Source: Desertimonas sp963786985
GTDB taxonomy: Bacteria; Actinomycetota; Acidimicrobiia; Acidimicrobiales; Ilumatobacteraceae
Reading direction: 5' to 3'
DNA length: 64,000 nucleotides
Assembly (NCBI GenBank): GCA_963786985.1
Contig: CAWBBL010000009.1
Span: 248,001 to 312,000, forward strand
Made by a program: the position numbers and the translations under genes. Under the pieces are notes generated by a model that had not been told where the DNA came from, made no database searches, and was given only the letters and a program-made list of their open reading frames with translations. Shown here one piece after another: positions 43,963 to 53,094 of this stretch (the stretch's first letter is position 1; each line of letters starts with the position of its first letter).

Positions 43963-46656
43963 ATGGCCCACGGCATCGAAGCCGATCGTCTCGAGGCGGC
44001 GAGGTCTGGTGGGGCCCCGTGGAAGCGTTGGGGCCCGTACCTCAGTGAACGCCAGTGGGGCACGGTGCGCGAGGACTACAGCGACAATGGCGATGCCTGG
44101 AGCTACTTCACCCACGATCAGTCGCGCTCGCGTGCCTACAAGTGGGGCGAGGACGGCATCGCCGGGTTCTGTGACGACCGTCAGCAGCTGTGCTTCGGGA
44201 TCGCCGTGTGGAACGGCGTCGATCCGATCCTCAAGGAGCGGATGTTCGGGCTCACCAACGCCGAAGGCAATCACGGCGAGGACGTCAAGGAGTACTACTT
44301 CTACCTCGACGCCACGCCGACGAGTTCCTATCTGAAGTTCCGCTATCGCTACCCGCTCGACGGCTATCCGTACGACGACCTCGTCGCCACGAACCGGGAT
44401 CGAAGCAGGCTCGACTTCGAGTACGAGCTGCTCGACACCGGGGCATTCGACGACAACCGCTTCGTCGACGTCGACGTGGAGTACGCCAAGCGCGACCCGG
44501 AGGACATCGAGGTGCGCATCACGGTGGCCAACCGCAGCACCGAGGTGGCAACCATTCACCTGCTGCCGTCGCTGTGGTTCCGCAACACGTGGTGGATGGG
44601 CGGCGACAAGGGCACGATGCGCGCCGTCGGCGACTCACCCGCGGTGATCGCCATCGACCACGCCGACGTCGGTGGCCGTGAGCTGCGTTGCGACGGCACG
44701 CCCGAGCTGCTGTTCACGGAGAACGAGTCGAACACCGAGCGGTTGTGGGGGTCGGCCAACGCCACGCCGTACGTCAAGGACGCCTTTCACGAGTACGTCG
44801 TGCGCGGCCAGGTCGATGCCGTCCACCCGGGGCGCACCGGGACGAAGGCGGCGGCCCTCTACGAGCTGGAGATCCCCGCCGAGAGCTCCCGTGTCGTCCA
44901 GCTCCGGCTGTGCGCCTCCGGTGCCGAGGACGTCGACGACGTCGACCGCCTGTTCGCGGCGCGGATCGCCGAGGCCGACCAGTTCTACGCCTCGATCACC
45001 CCGTCGCAGACGACTCCGGACGAGGCAGCCGTGATGCGCCAGGCCCTGGCCTCGATGCTGTGGAGCAAGCAGCACTATTTCTTCGATCTCGACCGCTGGT
45101 TGGAGGAGCACCACGCCCATCCGTTGCGCGATGAGGGCGGCGACGTGCGCAACCGGGCGTGGTTCCACATGGTCAACGACGACGTGATCTCGATGCCGGA
45201 CACGTGGGAGTACCCGTGGTACGCGTCCTGGGATCTGGCTTTTCACACGGTGGCGTTGGCGATGGTCGATCTCGACTTCGCCAAGGATCAGCTGTCGCTG
45301 ATGCTCCACGAGTTGTACCTCCATCCCAACGGCCAGCTGCCGGCCTACGAGTGGAACTTCTCCGACGTCAACCCGCCGGTCCACGCTTGGGCGACGATGC
45401 TCGTCTACGAGTCGGAGGTCGAGCAACGCGGGACCGGCGATGTCGAGTGGTTGAAGCGGGCGTTCCAGAAGCTTCTCGTCAACTTCACCTGGTGGGTCAA
45501 CCGCAAGGACCCGACCGGGCGCAACGTGTTCGAGGGCGGGTTCCTCGGTCTCGACAACATCGGCGTGTTCGATCGCAGCTCGCCGCTGCCCACGGGTGGC
45601 CGGCTGGAGCAGTCGGACGGCACAGCGTGGATGGCGTTCTACTCCCAAGCGATGCTCGGCATCGCCCTCGAGTTGTCGCATCACGATCCGATGTACGAGG
45701 ACATGGTGCTGAAGTTCGCCGAGCACTTCATCTTCATCGCCGCGGCGATGGACCGCATCGGCGACAACGACGACGAGTTGTGGGACGAGGCCGACGGCTT
45801 CTTCTACGACGTGTTGCGTCTTCCCGACGGCCAGGCGCAGCGCCTCAAGGTGCGCTCGATGGTCGGGCTCCTACCGCTCAGCGCGACGATGGCCCTGCCA
45901 GTCGAGGGGATGAACGTCAGCGACGAGTTGTTGGCGCGGGTCAACCGCCGCCTCGAGTCGATGCCAGAACTGCTCGTGACGATCCACGACGCCCGACAGG
46001 TCGGCGTCAACGGACGGCGAATGCTCGCCGTGCTCGACGAGGAGAAACTGCGGCGGGTGCTCGCCCGGATGCTCGACACCGACGAGTTCCTCAGTCCCCA
46101 TGGCCTGCGCGCCTTGTCTCGATTTCACGCCGACCACCCGTTCACGTTCGACGTCCACGGGCAGACCTACGAGGTGCGCTACCTCCCCGGCGAGTCCGAC
46201 AGCGGGATGTTCGGCGGCAACTCGAACTGGCGCGGCCCAGTGTGGTTCCCGGTCAACTACCTCATCCTGCGCGGACTGCTGCACCTGTACGCCTACTACG
46301 GCGACGGGTTCACCGTCGAGTGCCCGACGGGATCGGGGCGCCAGTGCACGCTGTTCGAGGTCGCCGAGGAGCTCGGCCGGCGATTGGTGTCGATCTACAT
46401 CCCCGGCGACGACGGGCACCGGCCGGTCTATGGCGGTCTCGACAGGTTCCGTGACGACCCACTCTGGAAGGACCACTTGCTGTTCCACGAGTACTTCCAC
46501 GGCGACAACGGTGCCGGCCTCGGAGCCAGCCACCAGACCGGCTGGACCGGCCTCGTCGCCCGGGTCATCCAGGTCCTCGGATACCTGAAACCCGAAGACC
46601 TGCTGTCTTCGGCGCTCAAGGGTCACCTCGTCTACGGCGCCGCCGCCCCGCGCTAG
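43963..46656 (+). CDS. GH63-like glucosidase (MGH1-like glycoside hydrolase)
   Basis: An 897-residue cytosolic glycoside hydrolase with an (alpha/alpha)6 barrel, related to GH63 mannosyl-oligosaccharide glucosidases and bacterial relatives. N-terminal WKRWGPYLSERQWGTVREDY is the family start; the barrel contains SMPDTWEYPWYASWDLAFHT, PAYEWNFSDVNPPVHAWATM and NSNWRGPVWFPVNYLIL, which hold the likely catalytic Asp/Glu residues. C-terminal HQTGWTGLVARVIQ closes the barrel. Probably hydrolyses a glycosidic bond in a small saccharide. Part of a sulfatase-cupin-glucosidase run. Confidence 0.9.
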   Translation: MAHGIEADRLEAARSGGAPWKRWGPYLSERQWGTVREDYSDNGDAWSYFTHDQSRSRAYKWGEDGIAGFCDDRQQLCFGIAVWNGVDPILKERMFGLTNAEGNHGEDVKEYYFYLDATPTSSYLKFRYRYPLDGYPYDDLVATNRDRSRLDFEYELLDTGAFDDNRFVDVDVEYAKRDPEDIEVRITVANRSTEVATIHLLPSLWFRNTWWMGGDKGTMRAVGDSPAVIAIDHADVGGRELRCDGTPELLFTENESNTERLWGSANATPYVKDAFHEYVVRGQVDAVHPGRTGTKAAALYELEIPAESSRVVQLRLCASGAEDVDDVDRLFAARIAEADQFYASITPSQTTPDEAAVMRQALASMLWSKQHYFFDLDRWLEEHHAHPLRDEGGDVRNRAWFHMVNDDVISMPDTWEYPWYASWDLAFHTVALAMVDLDFAKDQLSLMLHELYLHPNGQLPAYEWNFSDVNPPVHAWATMLVYESEVEQRGTGDVEWLKRAFQKLLVNFTWWVNRKDPTGRNVFEGGFLGLDNIGVFDRSSPLPTGGRLEQSDGTAWMAFYSQAMLGIALELSHHDPMYEDMVLKFAEHFIFIAAAMDRIGDNDDELWDEADGFFYDVLRLPDGQAQRLKVRSMVGLLPLSATMALPVEGMNVSDELLARVNRRLESMPELLVTIHDARQVGVNGRRMLAVLDEEKLRRVLARMLDTDEFLSPHGLRALSRFHADHPFTFDVHGQTYEVRYLPGESDSGMFGGNSNWRGPVWFPVNYLILRGLLHLYAYYGDGFTVECPTGSGRQCTLFEVAEELGRRLVSIYIPGDDGHRPVYGGLDRFRDDPLWKDHLLFHEYFHGDNGAGLGASHQTGWTGLVARVIQVLGYLKPEDLLSSALKGHLVYGAAAPR

Positions 46657-47621
46657 ACGGGTGCCGCTGGCACGGTGACTTCGAGGAACTCGCAGCCGGC
46701 GTCGTCGATCGCCACGGAGTGGGTCATGCCCGGTGGAATGGCGACTGAGTCGCCGGGCCCGAGCCGCTCGGCTGGGTGGTCGGGGCGCAGCAGTCTCGCC
46801 TCACCGGAGAGCACGAACCAGAACTGCAAGTCGTCATCGTGGTGGTCAGCTGGGGTCGCGACGCCCGGCATTGCCCGCACCACCCGTGCCCTGGAACGAC
46901 CGCCTGTCGCCACACCGATGCCGGTGTCGCGGCACTCGGAGCCGGGCGCCCGCCATGGCGTCCACGACGCCTCGGCGGCACGGTGGAGGACGAACCGTTG
47001 GCCGCCGAAGTCGAGATCTTGCTGCGGTGTGGGCAACGACATCTCGGCGTCGAACCAGGTCTCGTGCGCCGCTGGGCAGGTGAACTCGACGACTTCCAAG
47101 CCGGCTGAGCTCTCCAGCACGCGGTGGCGGATCCCCGGCGGCTGAAGCACACAGTCGCCGGCGCCGAGCACGAAGGGATCGCCCTGGCCTTGGTAGACGA
47201 GACGCACCCAGCCGGCGATGCAGAAGATGAGCTGGAAGTGGATGTTGTGGAAGTGCACCTCGTCGGGCACCGGCCCTGCCTCGGGGATGCGGATGTGCGA
47301 GGCGATGAAGCGGCCGCCCTGGCGGCTCGGCAGCAGGTCGCGATACAGCATCCCGGCGCGCCCGACGCCCCAACCGGTGTCGGCGAGCCGGGTCACCTCG
47401 AACATCGGCACGAGAGCGGGCACGTCGAGGTCACTCTCCGGCCAGGCGGTGTCGCCACTCACGAGACGGATGGACAGCCCACCGCCTTCGAGGAGGGCGA
47501 CGGCCGGATCGTCCGCAGGCATCACCATGCGCACAGCGCACCCGAGGTCGCGGAGGTGGCGAAGTGTCGAGTCGAACTGCCCGGGCGCGACGTTGGCGTC
47601 GATCTCGATGCTCGGGTCCAT
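46653..47621 (-). CDS. Bicupin protein (dioxygenase-like)
   Basis: A 322-residue protein with two cupin domains. The first shows DEVHFHNIHFQLIFCIAGWV and GDCVLQPPGIRHRVLESS; the second shows ADHHDDDLQFWFVLSGEARL and GDSVAIPPGMTHSVAIDD. This resembles two-domain cupins such as acireductone- or gentisate-type enzymes, but no specific one can be named. Start ATG at 47621 touches the stop of the upstream HNH gene by one base. The 3' end overlaps that of the glucosidase by 4 bp, convergent. Confidence 0.8.
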   Translation of the reverse strand: MDPSIEIDANVAPGQFDSTLRHLRDLGCAVRMVMPADDPAVALLEGGGLSIRLVSGDTAWPESDLDVPALVPMFEVTRLADTGWGVGRAGMLYRDLLPSRQGGRFIASHIRIPEAGPVPDEVHFHNIHFQLIFCIAGWVRLVYQGQGDPFVLGAGDCVLQPPGIRHRVLESSAGLEVVEFTCPAAHETWFDAEMSLPTPQQDLDFGGQRFVLHRAAEASWTPWRAPGSECRDTGIGVATGGRSRARVVRAMPGVATPADHHDDDLQFWFVLSGEARLLRPDHPAERLGPGDSVAIPPGMTHSVAIDDAGCEFLEVTVPAAPV

Positions 47622-48892
47622 CAGGACCCGAAGTTTGCCACCGGTGGTGCCCGCGTCGGTGCGTCGTCGACGGTGCCGCTGTCGACCGCCACCCATGCCG
47701 ATGCGTGGTCACCGGGGCACGGATGCCGAGGGTCCACCGTCGCCTGCCGGTGACGTTGTGCCCGCCGACGATGGGTCTCCCGGTCGGCGGCTGCCTTGAC
47801 GGTGCGGTTGTGGTGGGCGCAGAGCAGTTGACCGTTGCACAAACAGGTGATTCCGTCGGGATGGGGGATTACGTGGTCGACGTCGCAACGTGCGGCCGGT
47901 TCGTCGCAGCCGGAGGCATGTTGGCAATGACCGTCGCGGATCTCGATGATCCGGCGCACGGCGCCGGTGAAGTGACGCCGCCATGAGGCTTCGATGCGCC
48001 TGTTGGGCGGGTCGTACACGATCCGTTCGATGTCGGCGTCGCCGAGCAACGGCATCAGCATGCCGGGAGCGAGCACCGTGCCGGCGGCGGTTTGGCACAG
48101 CCAGCCGAACGGTTCGATACCGATCGTCACGGTGAACAGCGGCCTCGGTCGCAGCCCGTCGGCAGGGGCGGTGGCCGACCGCATCGCCATCTCCACCAAG
48201 GCATCGGCGCGACGCTGCAGTGGAGTGCGTTCGACGCCGTTACGGAGGTCCTCGAGCCGCAGCTGTTCGCAGATGCGCTCCAGTTCTGTCTTGAAGGTCT
48301 CTCCGCCGACCGGGTCGAGCAAGCCGTCGACAGCGACGGCGCCGCGCCACGTCGTCGACGCCGACAGGTGTCGCGATGCCCGCACCGTATCGGCATCACG
48401 GTCGATCGCATCCCGGTCGGCGCGCTGCTTCCAGTACTCGATACCGCGATAGGCAACGGGGAAGAACGGGGTTCGACACAAGTTGACCAGGAACTCTTCG
48501 CTGTCAACGAACTCGGCGTTGCGCCACGGCCGGTTGCAGGACGCAACGAGGTCGACGTGGGCGCCGTTGATCTCGCCGGTGGCAAACGCCGATTCGCAGT
48601 GGGGCATGGCGACCAAGTCGCGGGCCCGGCGCACCAGCCGGTCGGCATCATCGCGACGCTGGTGGGTCTCCCGGGCCAATCTGGCGCCGGCTGCCTTGGA
48701 GCCGTTGTCTGCCCAGATCTGGCGACGGTCCCATCGTCCGATCAACCGGCACAGCGCCGCCTCCAAGCGGGTGTCGCAACGGCTCAGGGAGACCACCATC
48801 TGGTGCAGTTCGCCGTCGCCGAGGGTGTCGACGTCGAGCGCGACGAGGTCGTCGAGCAGCGCCTCGAGCCGAGCGAGCAGTCCCCCAACCAT
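47621..48892 (-). CDS. DUF222/13E12-family HNH endonuclease-domain protein
   Basis: A 423-residue member of the 13E12 (REP13E12) family of actinobacteria. The N-terminal DUF222 region is helical (LHQMVVSLSRCDTRLEAALC) and the C-terminal HNH motif is visible: RDGHCQHASGCDEPAARCDV, DHVIPHPDG and LCAHHNRTVK, with the zinc-finger-like cysteines present. ATG at 48892 is chosen because the in-frame start at 48922 would lie inside a LexA box. DNA-damage control of 13E12 genes is known in mycobacteria, and the box fits that pattern. Confidence 0.9.
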   Translation of the reverse strand: MVGGLLARLEALLDDLVALDVDTLGDGELHQMVVSLSRCDTRLEAALCRLIGRWDRRQIWADNGSKAAGARLARETHQRRDDADRLVRRARDLVAMPHCESAFATGEINGAHVDLVASCNRPWRNAEFVDSEEFLVNLCRTPFFPVAYRGIEYWKQRADRDAIDRDADTVRASRHLSASTTWRGAVAVDGLLDPVGGETFKTELERICEQLRLEDLRNGVERTPLQRRADALVEMAMRSATAPADGLRPRPLFTVTIGIEPFGWLCQTAAGTVLAPGMLMPLLGDADIERIVYDPPNRRIEASWRRHFTGAVRRIIEIRDGHCQHASGCDEPAARCDVDHVIPHPDGITCLCNGQLLCAHHNRTVKAAADRETHRRRAQRHRQATVDPRHPCPGDHASAWVAVDSGTVDDAPTRAPPVANFGS

Positions 48893-48905
48893 GCCTCCAT
48901 CATAT

Positions 48906-48919
48906 CGAACATATGTTCC
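48906..48919. promoter_or_regulatory. LexA (SOS) box
   Basis: TCGAACATATGTTCCC matches the actinobacterial/Bacillus SOS box CGAAC-N4-GTTCG in nine of ten defined positions and ends 14 bp upstream of the HNH gene start. It predicts induction by DNA damage. Confidence 0.75.
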
Positions 48920-48930
48920 CAACGCAACCT

Positions 48931-49476
48931 CTACGCAGGAAAAGGTCTGGTTGATTCACGGCGGGACGAGCCGAGGAGCGGCCACGATCGGTCGTGCCGC
49001 CAGCCATCACCGGTTTCATACATCAACGACAGGGCGTCGATGCGGTCGACCAACGGGAGCAACGAGACGACCTCATCGGCCAGCACATCGGCCACCTCGC
49101 GAGTCAGCCGGCTGCCGACGCTGAGGTGCGGCGTCTGCTGACGGTGCTTGCCGGCGTACGGGGCGCAGTCGGGGAACGCGGCGAGGATCACCGCGGTCAG
49201 TTCGGCAAAGGCGGCTGTGGGCTCCGGTCGCAGCCAAACGACGCTGCTGCCGAACCGTCGCACCTCGCTGAACGTGGCGTCGAACGGGGCGGCATCCGCG
49301 CAGACTCGTTCGATTTCGTCGACGGCGTCGGAATCGACGGGACTGCGGAACGGGAACAGCACCGTCACGTGCGAGGGCATCTTGCGGCCGAGGTTGCGCA
49401 GGTGACGAGCACGTAGGTCGTACAGCGCTCGATGGACGTTCGGTGCCAGGAGTACGAGTGCGCTGCGCGGCGGCAC
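48931..49476 (-). CDS. 2'-5' RNA ligase / cyclic phosphodiesterase family protein
   Basis: A 2H-phosphoesterase of about 180 residues. The two catalytic H-x-T/S motifs are PSHVTVLFPF and TPHLSVGSRL. Members act on 2'-5' RNA linkages or cyclic phosphates; the substrate here is unknown. The start is uncertain: GTG at 49476 directly follows AGGAGG without normal spacing, while ATG at 49506 would overlap the divergent ERCC4 gene's start. Confidence 0.8.
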   Translation of the reverse strand: MPPRSALVLLAPNVHRALYDLRARHLRNLGRKMPSHVTVLFPFRSPVDSDAVDEIERVCADAAPFDATFSEVRRFGSSVVWLRPEPTAAFAELTAVILAAFPDCAPYAGKHRQQTPHLSVGSRLTREVADVLADEVVSLLPLVDRIDALSLMYETGDGWRHDRSWPLLGSSRRESTRPFPA

Positions 49477-49495
49477 CCTCCTATCATCGTCCGGC

Positions 49496-50362
49496 GTGGA
49501 GTTCATGGTCGCCCGGAACCCGGACTCGGATTCGTCGCTCCCGTTCCTCATCCACCTGCCGCTCGGTGGCGACGGCATCGTCCTCAAGGTCCGCGACGTG
49601 TGGCCGCGAACCACGAAGCTGTACTGCCATCGTGCCGATGGGTGGCCCGAAGCACCGGAGGTCATCGAACGCATCGCTGTGAAGTCCTGCGCCCGTCGCG
49701 GCGCGGCGATCGACCTCGTGCTCGATCGTGGCCGAGAGAACCGATCACAGTTCGTGTTCACCCAGGCGCGCGGCCGCGAGGTGATCTTTTGGCAGAGCGC
49801 GCGCACCGCCAAGCAAGCGCGGCCCAATGTCGCGCTGCCGACGGCTCGTACTCCCGGCGGAGTGCTGGACATCGTCGTCGACGCCCACGAGCGTTACGCC
49901 TGGAACTTCAGCCACCAACAGGCGACGACCTCGCGGCGGGCATTGCCGGCCGGCGACTACGCCGTCACCGACGGCGACGGCGGGGTCGTCGCTGCGGTCG
50001 AGCGCAAGAGCTTGGAGGATCTCGTCTCGACGGTGACGAGCGGCAAGTTGCGCTTCGCCATGGCGGCACTCGCTGCGCTGCCGCTCGCCGCGGTCGTCGT
50101 CGAGGATCGCTACTCGGCGATTTTCAAGTTGACTCGGGTCCGGCCGCGCATCGTTGCCGATGGCATCGCCGAGCTACAGGTGCGCTACCCGACCGTGCCG
50201 GTCGTGTTCTGCGAGACCCGCCAGCTCGCCCAGGAGTGGACGTACCGGTTCCTGGGCGCGGCCCTCGAACATCATCGACTTGACGCCGGTGGTGCCGTGC
50301 TCGTCGAAGGGCTCAGCGCGAGCGGGGAACCGCCGACCGCCTCCTCGAGGGGAGTCGGCTGA
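49496..50362 (+). CDS. ERCC4 (XPF/MUS81-like) nuclease-domain protein
   Basis: A 288-residue protein. The first half has no recognised domain; the second half has the ERCC4 core: LDIVVDAHERYAWNF and AGDYAVTDGDGGVVAAVERK followed by SLEDLVSTVTSGKLRFAM, matching the GD-Xn-ERK-X3-D active site, then LPLAAVVVEDRYSAIFKL. It lacks the helix-hairpin-helix tail. Likely cuts branched DNA in repair or recombination. GTG start at 49496 (ATG at 49505 possible). Its position beside an SOS-controlled gene suits a repair role. Confidence 0.87.
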   Translation: MEFMVARNPDSDSSLPFLIHLPLGGDGIVLKVRDVWPRTTKLYCHRADGWPEAPEVIERIAVKSCARRGAAIDLVLDRGRENRSQFVFTQARGREVIFWQSARTAKQARPNVALPTARTPGGVLDIVVDAHERYAWNFSHQQATTSRRALPAGDYAVTDGDGGVVAAVERKSLEDLVSTVTSGKLRFAMAALAALPLAAVVVEDRYSAIFKLTRVRPRIVADGIAELQVRYPTVPVVFCETRQLAQEWTYRFLGAALEHHRLDAGGAVLVEGLSASGEPPTASSRGVG

Positions 50363-50503
50363 TCATCCCACCGCTGAGGGATCTCAGAACTCCTGACAGA
50401 TCGACCACGTTCCGGCCCGCGTGAACGGGACTTCGTAGCTACGGCGATCCTCGCAGCACCGGCACCCATTGACAGGTCGCTGTTTCTCGAGGTTTCTCGG
50501 GGG

Positions 50504-51550
50504 TCACGCTCCGAGGCGAACCGTCGCCCCGGCACTCGGTCGGACGTACCACGCCGAGGCAAACGAGGACGGGTCGACGGAACCCGGGTCGGTGAGGGCG
50601 ACCACGCATCCGCCCCAGCCGCCACCGGTCATCCGCGCGCCATGCACGCCGGCCTTCGTCGACAGCGCAGCGCACAGGGCGTCGATCTCCGGCGTGGAGC
50701 AGTCGAACGGACCACTCAGGCTGGCGTGGCTCTCTGACATCAAAGCCCCAGCGGCGGCGAGCTCACCATTGGCGATCGCCGCGGCGAAGTCATCGACGCG
50801 GCCGTTCTCGGCGAGCACGTGATCAGCCCGGGCGCGCACAACCGGGTCGTCGATCGAGACGAGATCCGTCACCGTTGCGTCGCGCAGTGGTCCGACGATC
50901 GCTTCGGCGGCGGCCAACTCGGCGACCCGGTTGGCGTAGCCAGACTCGCCGAGCGATCGCGCTCCAGCCCAGACGACAAGCCACTGCGCAACGTCGGGTG
51001 GGGGCAGAGGAACGGGCACGGCCTCGAGCGAACGGCAATCGAGACGCAGCCCGCAGCCCTCGACACCGCAGATCGAGGCGAACTGGTCGAGCAAACCCGT
51101 CGGCACGCCGCGGGCGGCGTGCTCGGCAGCCTGGCACAGGCGGGCGAGGCCGATCGGATCGTCGACATCGGCGCCCAACGCCAGGGCGCAGGCGACTTCC
51201 AGGGCCGCACTCGACGAGAGTCCCGAGCCGGCGGGTAGGTCGCTGCGCACGAACCCCGCGAATCCGTGTCGCGGACGAAGCTCGGCCACGACTCCAGCGA
51301 CATAACGCGCCCACGCCGGCTCGACGACAGCCGGGTCGCCGACATCCAGGGCGACGATCGCGTTCGACACCCCGTCACTCGTCAGGCGGACCTCGTCGAG
51401 GTGCGGATCACGCCGGCCGGAGATCTCGACGGCGCGGTCGATGGCGATCGGGAAGCAGAGGCCGCCCGTGTAGTCGGTGTGGTCGCCGATCAGGTTGACG
51501 CGCCCCGGCGCCCGCGCGGTGACGCTCGTCGTTGCGGATGCCACGGCCAC
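50504..51550 (-). CDS. galK: Galactokinase (GHMP kinase)
   Basis: ATP-dependent kinase that makes galactose-1-phosphate. The signature GRVNLIGDHTDYTGG lies near residue 15, the GHMP ATP loop is SDLPAGSGLSSSAALEVACA and the third motif is HGARMTGGGWGGCVVALTD. At about 348 residues it is slightly short for the family, mainly at the N-terminus. GTG at 51550 (or 51544) is preferred; longer in-frame extensions are Ala/Ser/Thr-rich non-coding sequence that overlaps the divergent neighbour. galT and galE are not nearby. Confidence 0.87.
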   Translation of the reverse strand: MAVASATTSVTARAPGRVNLIGDHTDYTGGLCFPIAIDRAVEISGRRDPHLDEVRLTSDGVSNAIVALDVGDPAVVEPAWARYVAGVVAELRPRHGFAGFVRSDLPAGSGLSSSAALEVACALALGADVDDPIGLARLCQAAEHAARGVPTGLLDQFASICGVEGCGLRLDCRSLEAVPVPLPPPDVAQWLVVWAGARSLGESGYANRVAELAAAEAIVGPLRDATVTDLVSIDDPVVRARADHVLAENGRVDDFAAAIANGELAAAGALMSESHASLSGPFDCSTPEIDALCAALSTKAGVHGARMTGGGWGGCVVALTDPGSVDPSSFASAWYVRPSAGATVRLGA

Positions 51551-51596
51551 GAGTATTCCGTAGGGGACCCCCAAATGAGCAGATACCGTCCGCCCA

Positions 51597-52304
51597 ATGA
51601 CTCGCTTGCTGACCGCGGCGCCGCTCGTGTTGGTCGCCGTTGGAGGTCTGTCGGCGACGGTCGATCCGGAGGACCAGGCGGTTGCCGACGCCGCCGTGGC
51701 GGTGTTCAACGAGCGCCTCACCGCAGCTGGCTGGACTTCGACCGGACCGTTCACCCAGGCAGCTCCCGAGGGCGACGACGACGAGGAATCCGAGTTCGGA
51801 TCGTGCCTCGGTGGCTTCGAGCGCTATCTCGACTACACGGATGTGCGCTTCCCCGGCGAGACGGCGAGGGCGTTTTCCGACAACTTCGAACTGGAGAGCA
51901 GCGGTCCGGAGGGTACGGACGCGCTCGGTGGCACGTTCGGGTACTCCGGCGCCGTCGTGCTCACGGCCGAGGAGTCGGCGGTCGACGTCCTCGACACGTT
52001 CGTCGAGCAACTCGGCGCCGAGGGCACCGTCGCCTGTATGACGGAGCAGGAGGTGCTGGCGTCCGCCCCGGAAGAGGTGACGGTGAGCAACGAGGGTGAC
52101 CTCGGCGTCGGTGACGCCAGTGCCCGTCTCGATCTCGCCGTGGCGATGAGCTACGACGGTCAAGAGTTCTCCAGTGCCGCGACGTTCGCCGCGGCCCGTG
52201 TCGATCGCTCGCTCGTCGTCGTCGTCGTTGGCGGCACGGGGGGCGGGGCGGGGGACCTCGATCCGGTCGCCGAGTTGGCCGCGGTGGTCGACTCGTTCGG
52301 CTGA
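51597..52304 (+). CDS. Secreted protein of unknown function
   Basis: Not recognised. A signal peptide is likely (TRLLTAAPLVLVAVGGLSAT). The mature 215 residues are acidic and contain two cysteines (GSCLGGFERY, GTVACMTEQE) and alternating strands, ending in a conserved-looking PVAELAAVVDSF helix. Starts 46 bp from galK in the opposite direction. Confidence 0.75.
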   Translation: MTRLLTAAPLVLVAVGGLSATVDPEDQAVADAAVAVFNERLTAAGWTSTGPFTQAAPEGDDDEESEFGSCLGGFERYLDYTDVRFPGETARAFSDNFELESSGPEGTDALGGTFGYSGAVVLTAEESAVDVLDTFVEQLGAEGTVACMTEQEVLASAPEEVTVSNEGDLGVGDASARLDLAVAMSYDGQEFSSAATFAAARVDRSLVVVVVGGTGGGAGDLDPVAELAAVVDSFG

Positions 52305-52353
52305 GGTCCGCCCAAACCGCTCACAGCGCGAGGTGGACTGACAGACTGGCGAA

Positions 52354-53085
52354 ATGGCGCTCAGTGATCCGGAGGTCCGCGTTCTCGCCGCGTTGATCGA
52401 GAAGGAAGCGGCCGTCCCCGAGAGCTACCCGTTGACGCTCAACGCCCTGCGGTTGGCGTGCAACCAGGCAACCAACCGGCGTCCGGTCGTCTCGTACGAC
52501 GATCGCACGGTCGAGGCGGCGTTGCTGTCGCTGAAGTCAGTCGGCCTTGTCCGGTTTGTCCACCCCGCGCACGGTGGGCGAACGACGCGCTACCGCCACA
52601 CCGCGGACGAACGGTGGCGCCTCGGGGCGGGTGAGCTGCTCGTCCTGTCGGCGTTGGCGCTGCGCGGGGCCCAAACCGCCGCCGAGATCCGGTCACGGAT
52701 CGAACGACTGCTTCCTGACGGCGAGACGCCGACGATCGAGGAGCTCCTCGACGCGCTCGCCGCGCGTAGTCCCGAGCCATTGGCCATGCGGGTGGGTCGT
52801 CGACCCGGTGAGCGCGACGATCGGTGGAGTGCGGCGATCGGTGGAGTGACGATCGGCGATCTCGGCGCCGGCGACGTGACCGTCGACGATCGGTCCGCCG
52901 ACGATCGGTCCGCCGACGATCGGTCCGCCGACGAGGACATCACCGGCCCGCTGGGCTTCGTCGAGCCGGCGTGGCGCGACGACTCGTTGGCCACACGGGT
53001 CGTCGAGCTGGAGTCGACGGTTGCCGCGCTCGCCGCCCGGCTGGAGCGGCTCGAGCAGCTGGCCGGTGGCGCTGGCCTCGACTGA
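52354..53085 (+). CDS. DUF480 (YceH-like) winged-helix protein
   Basis: A 243-residue protein with tandem winged-helix domains. LSDPEVRVLAALIEKEAAVP, ESYPLTLNALRLACNQATNR and the second-domain ELLVLSALALRGAQTAAEIR are hallmarks of DUF480. Unlike the enterobacterial form it carries an insert with three exact copies of a DDRSA repeat (nt 52885-52929) before a C-terminal coiled-coil helix (ELESTVAALAARLERLEQL). Function unknown in general. Confidence 0.9.
   Translation: MALSDPEVRVLAALIEKEAAVPESYPLTLNALRLACNQATNRRPVVSYDDRTVEAALLSLKSVGLVRFVHPAHGGRTTRYRHTADERWRLGAGELLVLSALALRGAQTAAEIRSRIERLLPDGETPTIEELLDALAARSPEPLAMRVGRRPGERDDRWSAAIGGVTIGDLGAGDVTVDDRSADDRSADDRSADEDITGPLGFVEPAWRDDSLATRVVELESTVAALAARLERLEQLAGGAGLD
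52885..52929 (+). repeat. Three tandem 15-bp repeats in DUF480 gene
   Basis: GACGATCGGTCCGCC occurs three times without a mismatch, in frame, coding DDRSA each time. The copy number may vary between strains by replication slippage without breaking the frame. Confidence 0.9.
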
Positions 53086-53094
53086 ATGTCGTCG

